Shown: in pieces, positions 1 to 3,545 of the stretch | Numbering within the stretch: position 1 is the first letter of the stretch | Layout of the letters: every line of letters begins with the position of its first letter | Source: an uncultured Leptotrichia sp. | GTDB taxonomy: Bacteria; Fusobacteriota; Fusobacteriia; Fusobacteriales; Leptotrichiaceae | NCBI GenBank assembly: GCA_938017765.1 | Contig: CALIJH010000173.1 | Coordinates: forward strand, 1 to 6,163 | DNA length: 6,163 bases | Direction of reading: 5' to 3' | The notes under the pieces: generated by a model | Told to the model about the DNA's origin: nothing | The model's input: only the letters and a program-made list of their open reading frames with translations | Database searches by the model: none | Program-made: the position numbers and the translations under genes

Positions 1-959
1 AATATCGAACCGTAAGTCAGTCCACCGCCAAATCCTACTATTACTATTTTGTCTCCTTTTTTCAGTTTTCCTTCTTTGTTTGCTTCATCTATGGCGATAG
101 GTACCGAAGCTCCTGAAGTATTTCCATATTTCTGAAGATTTACAAAAAATTTATCCATAGGTTGTTTAAATCTTTTAGCTATTGATTCGATAATTCTTAC
201 ATTTGCCTGATGAGGTATGAATAAATCCACATCATCAGGAGTTATGTTTCCCTGTTTCAATACGTTTTCAACAGTTTCAGGAAATACTTTTACAGCAAAT
301 TTAAAAATTTCTCTTCCATTCATCTGCATATATATTTCTTTATTTTGAATTGCCTCAATATTTGCAGGTTTCCTTGACCCGCCGGCAGGTACTATAAGCT
401 CGCAGGCTCCCGAACCGTCAGCTACAAGATGTGAGCTTATAAATCCTCCACTTTCAACTTCACCAAGTACCACTGCACCCGCTCCGTCTCCAAATAAGAT
501 ACATGTACCTCTGTCTTCCCAGTCAACAACTCTGGACATTGATTCTGCTCCTATTACAAGAACTTTTTTATATATCCCCGCTTTGATAAAACTATATCCT
601 GTTGTATAAGCATATATAAATCCTGTACATGCAGCAGATAAATCAAATGCTGATGCTCTGATACCTAATTTATCCTGAACTATGGCAGCTGTAGAAGGAG
701 TAGCATGGTCAGCCGTCATAGTGGCTACTATTACAAGCTCTATTTCATTCCTGTCTATTCCTGCGTCTTCTATGGCTTTTTCAGCAGCCCTGTATGCCAA
801 ATCAGACGTCGCTTCATTTTCGGCTACAATTCTTCTTTCCTGTATTCCTGTCCGAGTTCTTATCCATTCATCATTAGTATCAACCATTTTTGACAAATCA
901 TCATTAGTCAACACTTTTTCAGGTAAATAAGAACCTGTTCCCAATATTCCTATTTTCAT
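1..959 (-). CDS. fabH: FabH, beta-ketoacyl-ACP synthase III (3' end cut by window edge)
   Basis: FabH performs the first condensation of type II fatty-acid synthesis, joining an acyl-CoA primer (often acetyl-CoA) to malonyl-ACP in the cytosol. I read 319 codons from the ATG at 959. The catalytic triad is intact: Cys111 in SAACTGF, His250 in IPHQAN and Asn280 in YGNTSGAS. Other family marks are the DEWIRTRTGI segment near residues 30-39, FGDGAGA at 156-162 and the C-terminal GFGGGLTYG at 309-317. FabH proteins are usually about 315-330 residues, so only a few codons and the stop lie beyond position 1. The start has a GAGGTG Shine-Dalgarno (965-970) five bases upstream and matches the family's usual N-terminus (KIGILGTGSYLP). 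A terminator for rpmF and a likely private promoter lie upstream, so fabH probably starts a transcription unit running out of the window, possibly with other fab genes. Primer preference cannot be read from the sequence. Confidence 0.97.
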   Translation of the reverse strand, partial: MKIGILGTGSYLPEKVLTNDDLSKMVDTNDEWIRTRTGIQERRIVAENEATSDLAYRAAEKAIEDAGIDRNEIELVIVATMTADHATPSTAAIVQDKLGIRASAFDLSAACTGFIYAYTTGYSFIKAGIYKKVLVIGAESMSRVVDWEDRGTCILFGDGAGAVVLGEVESGGFISSHLVADGSGACELIVPAGGSRKPANIEAIQNKEIYMQMNGREIFKFAVKVFPETVENVLKQGNITPDDVDLFIPHQANVRIIESIAKRFKQPMDKFFVNLQKYGNTSGASVPIAIDEANKEGKLKKGDKIVIVGFGGGLTYGSI

Positions 960-1030
960 TTATTCACCTCGATTATTTATTTAATTAATAATATTTTTTC
1001 AAAATAATTTTTTAAATTTATTATGTATGA

Positions 1031-1059
1031 AGTTTATCATAAAATGTTAAAAATTACAA
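1031..1059 (-). promoter_or_regulatory. Probable sigma-70-type promoter of fabH
   Basis: On the minus strand a TTGTAA -35 (1054-1059) is 17 bases from TAAACT (1031-1036), which carries an extended TG one base upstream of the -10. This would start RNA near 1024 with a leader of about 65 bases. An overlapping alternative is TTAACA (1045-1050), 17 bases, TACATA (1022-1027). Both are partial matches in AT-rich DNA, so the exact choice is uncertain. I see no clear FapR- or FabT-type operator in the leader. Confidence 0.5.
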
Positions 1060-1080
1060 TTTATAAAATTTCTTTTTAAT

Positions 1081-1118
1081 TTTTAAATAAAAAAAGCAAG
1101 ACTCTTTTTATCTTGCTT
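1081..1118 (-). terminator. Intrinsic terminator of rpmF
   Basis: Read on the minus strand, an 8-bp perfect stem (1111-1118 with 1094-1101, AAGCAAGA/TCTTGCTT) closes a 9-base loop and is followed at once by a T-rich tract (complement of 1081-1093). The stem begins 5 bases after the rpmF stop codon. It separates rpmF from fabH. Confidence 0.9.
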
Positions 1119-1122
1119 AATT

Positions 1123-1317
1123 TTATTCAGAATCAGTTGCAGAATTGTCAGCTTGTAATACTTGTCTGCCTCTATATACTCCAGTTTCAAGATTTAATCT
1201 ATGAGGTCTTCTCACTGTTCCGTCAGCTTCAACTATTATATTAGGTGCTTTGATTGAATCGTGTGCTCTTCTCATGTTTCTTTTTGCTTTAGAAGTTCTT
1301 TTCTTAGGTACTGCCAT
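1123..1317 (-). CDS. rpmF: Large ribosomal subunit protein bL32, cysteine-free form
   Basis: bL32 is a small protein of the 50S subunit. The 64-residue product starts with the family's hallmark MAVPKKRTSKAKRNMRRAHD and keeps the KAPN turn and the YRGRQVL ending of the fold. Many bL32 proteins bind zinc through two CxxC pairs in the middle. Here the protein has no cysteine at all: the first pair falls in a VEADG stretch and the second in LNLETG, so it is of the zinc-independent type. After the conserved core there is a short acidic tail, ADNSATDSE. The ATG at 1317 follows a strong GGAAAGGAG Shine-Dalgarno (1327-1335) with 9 bases spacing. The gene has a consensus promoter and its own terminator, so it appears to be transcribed alone. 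The often adjacent yceD (DUF177) and plsX are absent here. Confidence 0.97.
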   Translation of the reverse strand: MAVPKKRTSKAKRNMRRAHDSIKAPNIIVEADGTVRRPHRLNLETGVYRGRQVLQADNSATDSE

Positions 1318-1355
1318 TATTATCGACTCCTTTCCAATAATTTTGGTATATAATA

Positions 1356-1375
1356 AGCATTATTATGAATATGCT
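1356..1375 (-). promoter_or_regulatory. Small imperfect hairpin in the rpmF leader
   Basis: Within the roughly 77-base leader expected for rpmF mRNA, AGCAT (1371-1375 read on minus) pairs with ATGCT (1356-1360). After a one-base bulge, a further ATT/AAT pairing can close a three-base loop. It is short and AU-rich, and a regulatory role is unproven. Confidence 0.25.
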
Positions 1376-1400
1376 CTTAAAATAAATTACAATACAAGCT

Positions 1401-1429
1401 ATTATAATAAATAACTCAGCATTTGTCAA
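1401..1429 (-). promoter_or_regulatory. Consensus sigma-70 promoter of rpmF
   Basis: On the minus strand a perfect TTGACA (1424-1429) and a perfect TATAAT (1401-1406) are separated by exactly 17 bases (1407-1423). RNA would start near 1394. This is the best promoter in the window and fits the high expression expected of a ribosomal protein gene. Confidence 0.9.
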
Positions 1430-1434
1430 GAAAT

Positions 1435-1498
1435 TTTGTGAAGTTTTTTATCTGTCCAATCAAGTAAACATGATTTCCAAATAGAAAAACCTCACAAA
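1435..1498 (-). terminator. Long inverted repeat, possible 3' end structure of the TPR gene transcript
   Basis: Two 14-base arms (1485-1498 and 1435-1448) can pair over 14 bp in minus-strand RNA, with a single G-U wobble, around a 36-base loop. The same arms carry an A-C mismatch in plus-strand RNA, so the structure suits a transcript coming from the TPR gene, whose stop codon is 46 bases upstream. Inside the loop a smaller AATCA/TGATT inverted repeat is visible. The downstream tract (ATTTCTTG) is a poor U-run and already contains the rpmF -35 region, so it is an untypical terminator; an mRNA-end stabiliser is an alternative. Confidence 0.4.
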
Positions 1499-1544
1499 TA
1501 ATAAAATTAAGGAAAATATATTTATAAATTTTTCAAAATACTTT

Positions 1545-2549
1545 TTAATCATTATCCAATTTTATTCCTAAAGCTTTAAATCTCTTAAGATTTTCTTGAT
1601 ATAATTTTTTATCCTTATTTTTATACTTTTCATTTAAATCTTTTATTCTTGCAGCAAAGTCCGATTTTAATCCTGAATATGTGTCAGGTTTCTTTCTTTT
1701 TTTCTCATACAGTTTAAAGAAATAATCAAAAGTTTTTTTATCATCACCTTTATCCATGTAAATTTCAAGAAGATGAAATTCAAGTATATTCCCTGAATGT
1801 TCATTTGTATATTCATATTCAGATGAATGGATATCGTCTCCCAATTCATAATAATAATACTTAGCTTTTGTTTTAAAATACAGCTCTATTGCTTTTTTTA
1901 TTATAGTCATAGCTTTATCATAATCTTCCTTATCACTATAATAACCATAAAGACTATCATATCCTTCAGGCTTTTCAGGAAACAGCTTTATCAATTGTTC
2001 GGAGAAAGCTTTTCGTTTTTCAAGAAAATCATTCAGTTTTTTGTTATCTTCTTCATCTATGGATAAATTATAGTACATCCAAATTAAATGTTTGTAAGCA
2101 TTTTCAAACTTAGGATTTATTTTTAATGCTTTTTCGAAATACTTTATTGCTTCAAAGTAAGAGTTTTTTGCATTATCCTTAGAATACAGTACAATAATAC
2201 GTCCTATGGCATCTAATGCTAAATAATTTTTGTTATCAAGTTCTATAGCTTTTAAAAACTCTTTTTTCACCTGCTCTATATCAATATTTTTTTTTATTGA
2301 ATTATTATTGGCAATAATAAATGCTTCTATTGATTTACTGTTTACTCCTGCTTTTTTCAGTTCGGTTCTTATTTCATTCTCAGAATAATAACTTATATCC
2401 ATTTTGCTGTTGTTTTCCAAGACTGTTTTTGTTTTATTGATTTTCTTATTTTTTGTAATTTCTACTTGACTTGCAGTTGTAAAAGTTATATTAGTTATCA
2501 TTATCATTACTAATAAAAGAAACTTTTTTATTAATATTTTTCTTTTCAT
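1545..2549 (-). CDS. Secreted tetratricopeptide-repeat protein, function unknown
   Basis: I do not recognise a named family beyond TPR. The 334-residue product begins with a lysine-rich start and a hydrophobic stretch (about 10-23, LLLVMIMITNITF) ending in TTAS, a likely Sec signal peptide cut near residue 26-27. There is no lipobox cysteine, so it should be released into the periplasm rather than lipidated. TPR-like helical pairs are visible at about 92-125, 129-162 (clearest: EAIKYFEKALKINP followed by AYKHL) and 195-226 (GYYSDKEDYDKAMTIIKKAI), with a weaker one near 253-285. TPRs bind other proteins or peptides, so a scaffold or envelope-assembly role is possible, but nothing shows a partner. 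The C-terminus is lysine-rich. The ATG at 2549 follows GGAG (2556-2559) with 6 bases spacing. It lies 95 bases after the NlpC/P60 gene with no clear terminator between, so the two may be co-transcribed. Confidence 0.85.
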   Translation of the reverse strand: MKRKILIKKFLLLVMIMITNITFTTASQVEITKNKKINKTKTVLENNSKMDISYYSENEIRTELKKAGVNSKSIEAFIIANNNSIKKNIDIEQVKKEFLKAIELDNKNYLALDAIGRIIVLYSKDNAKNSYFEAIKYFEKALKINPKFENAYKHLIWMYYNLSIDEEDNKKLNDFLEKRKAFSEQLIKLFPEKPEGYDSLYGYYSDKEDYDKAMTIIKKAIELYFKTKAKYYYYELGDDIHSSEYEYTNEHSGNILEFHLLEIYMDKGDDKKTFDYFFKLYEKKRKKPDTYSGLKSDFAARIKDLNEKYKNKDKKLYQENLKRFKALGIKLDND

Positions 2550-2644
2550 TTTTTACTCCATTTTTTGAATAATATATTTTATCTAAAATTTATTTATCTT
2601 ATAAAATTTGTCTATTTTACACTAAATACTAATATTTATATCTT

Positions 2645-3382
2645 TTATCTTATATTAATTTTTGTCTTTTTATCATTTTCTGTTTTATTCTCATTTTTTT
2701 CTTCTTTTATTTTATTCATCATTTCAGCTTTTACTTCTGCAAGATTTCTTCTTGTACTTACTGTAGAAACTTCTTTTTTATCTTCTTTTTCTGTTGCACT
2801 AAATAGTGTATTTTCAGAAGGTTCAAATTCTCTTTTATATTCTTTTTTTATATTTTTTGAAATTTCTTCGTTTTTTAAAGGTATTTTATTCTCAATTGCA
2901 ATTTTTTCAAGAGAAGCACCCCCTAAAAATTTTCCTTTCCATTTTTTATCATTCAGATTTGAAATTCTGACTCCTTCTCCTTTGTTATTTTTATTATTTT
3001 TCTTTCCGCCACCTGAATCAATAAATTGGTCTCCTCCTATATATATTCCGACATGAGAAACTCCTTTTCCTGTCGTATTAAAGAAAATTAAATCTCCAGG
3101 CTTTAATTCTTCTTTTTTTAAACCATATCCTACATATTTTGACTGATGATATGAACCTTCAGGAATTTTTAATCCTGACATTTTATATACATAATATGTA
3201 AGTCCTGAGCAATCAAAATATTCAGGTCCTTTTGCACCATATATATAATTTTTTCCCTTCTTCTTACTTAATATTTCTTTTGCATTTTTTACTACTTTTT
3301 CCCTTAAATCATTTATACTGATATCTTTTACTTCTTTTTTCTGATCATCTAAATTCATTATTTTTTCCATATCCTCCGGCAT
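2645..3382 (-). CDS. NlpC/P60 (C40) family cysteine peptidase without signal peptide
   Basis: NlpC/P60 enzymes typically cut gamma-D-Glu-diaminopimelate or related bonds in peptidoglycan peptides. Numbered from the chosen ATG at 3382 (245 residues), the catalytic Cys58 lies in FDCSGL and His110 in SHVGIYIGG, with the usual LKPGDLIFF between them. The third polar residue, usually His in a FxHA motif, is replaced by Asp122 in FIDSGGG, followed by a lysine/asparagine-rich insert (KKNNKNNK) before GVRISNL. The core ends near residue 155; the last 80 or so residues are charged, low in complexity and probably disordered. No signal peptide, lipobox or membrane segment is visible, and an in-frame stop lies just upstream (3410-3412), so none is being missed in this frame. 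Export route and target are therefore unclear. A GTG at 3391 would add three residues but overlaps the Shine-Dalgarno, so I prefer the ATG. Confidence 0.88.
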   Translation of the reverse strand: MPEDMEKIMNLDDQKKEVKDISINDLREKVVKNAKEILSKKKGKNYIYGAKGPEYFDCSGLTYYVYKMSGLKIPEGSYHQSKYVGYGLKKEELKPGDLIFFNTTGKGVSHVGIYIGGDQFIDSGGGKKNNKNNKGEGVRISNLNDKKWKGKFLGGASLEKIAIENKIPLKNEEISKNIKKEYKREFEPSENTLFSATEKEDKKEVSTVSTRRNLAEVKAEMMNKIKEEKNENKTENDKKTKINIR

Positions 3383-3390
3383 AATAAACA

Positions 3391-3397
3391 CTCCCTT
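3391..3397 (-). promoter_or_regulatory. Ribosome binding site that decides the NlpC/P60 start
   Basis: AAGGGAG on the minus strand sits 8 bases before the ATG at 3382, an ideal distance. The GTG at 3389-3391 has its first base inside this site and has no other Shine-Dalgarno, so it is unlikely to be the start. A second GGAGG (3373-3377) lies inside the coding region, 2 bases from one internal ATG (3370) and 14 from another (3358), both poor distances. Confidence 0.75.
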
Positions 3398-3419
3398 ATT
3401 TTTATATTTTTATTAATTT

Positions 3420-3449
3420 ATTATATAATATAGGGATATATTTTGTCAA
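3420..3449 (-). promoter_or_regulatory. Proximal promoter of the NlpC/P60 gene, with a dyad in its spacer
   Basis: Perfect TTGACA (3444-3449) and perfect TATAAT (3420-3425) on the minus strand are 18 bases apart. RNA would start near 3413, giving a leader of about 30 bases. The spacer holds a perfect 6-bp inverted repeat, AATATA-GGGA-TATATT (3427-3442), filling the space between the two hexamers, where a repressor or MerR-type activator could bind. Confidence 0.8.
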
Positions 3450-3465
3450 ATTTTACAAATACATC

Positions 3466-3474
3466 ATTATACCA
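3466..3474 (-). promoter_or_regulatory. Distal extended -10 promoter upstream of the NlpC/P60 gene
   Basis: On the minus strand TGG directly precedes a perfect TATAAT (TGGTATAAT), the extended -10 form that needs little -35 match. The hexamer 17 bases upstream (TTAGAA) is weak. Its start would be near 3459, upstream of the proximal promoter, so the gene may have two tandem starts. Confidence 0.5.
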
Positions 3475-3505
3475 TTTAAAATCCTCGTTTCTAATATCTT
3501 AAAAT

Positions 3506-3538
3506 AATAAAAAAATTGATAAAATTATCAATTTTTTT
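3506..3538 (-). terminator. Intrinsic terminator of secA (symmetrical, possibly bidirectional)
   Basis: Seven to ten bases after the secA stop codon, AATTGAT pairs with ATCAATT around an AT-rich loop (core 3515-3532), with A-tracts and T-tracts on the two sides. Read on the minus strand the stem is followed by a run of seven T bases and then ATTATTTT. The symmetry would allow stopping in both directions, though no plus-strand gene needs it here. Confidence 0.85.
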
Positions 3539-3545
3539 ATTAAAC

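Noticed and set aside
682..930. Plus-strand open frame of 82 codons
   Set aside because: It lies antisense to the clearly conserved fabH and resembles no known protein.
1349..1354. TATAAT on the plus strand in front of rpmF's start
   Set aside because: No -35 or extended -10 accompanies it and no plus-strand gene follows.
2587..2614. Possible promoter for the TPR gene (TAGACA, 16 bases, TAAATT on the minus strand)
   Set aside because: Both hexamers are partial matches in nearly pure A/T sequence, where such matches are expected by chance, so a separate promoter cannot be claimed.
2623..2638. Hairpin TAAATA-CTAA-TATTTA after the NlpC/P60 stop
   Set aside because: The stem is only A-T pairs and no T-run follows on the minus strand, so it is too weak to call a terminator.
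2565..3056. Plus-strand open frame of 163 codons, strongly hydrophobic
   Set aside because: It is antisense to the NlpC/P60 gene, whose Lys/Glu-rich codons read as Phe/Leu/Ser on the other strand. No Shine-Dalgarno or family likeness is visible.
3383..3391. GTG start giving three more residues to the NlpC/P60 protein
   Set aside because: The GTG overlaps the Shine-Dalgarno that is correctly spaced for the ATG at 3382.
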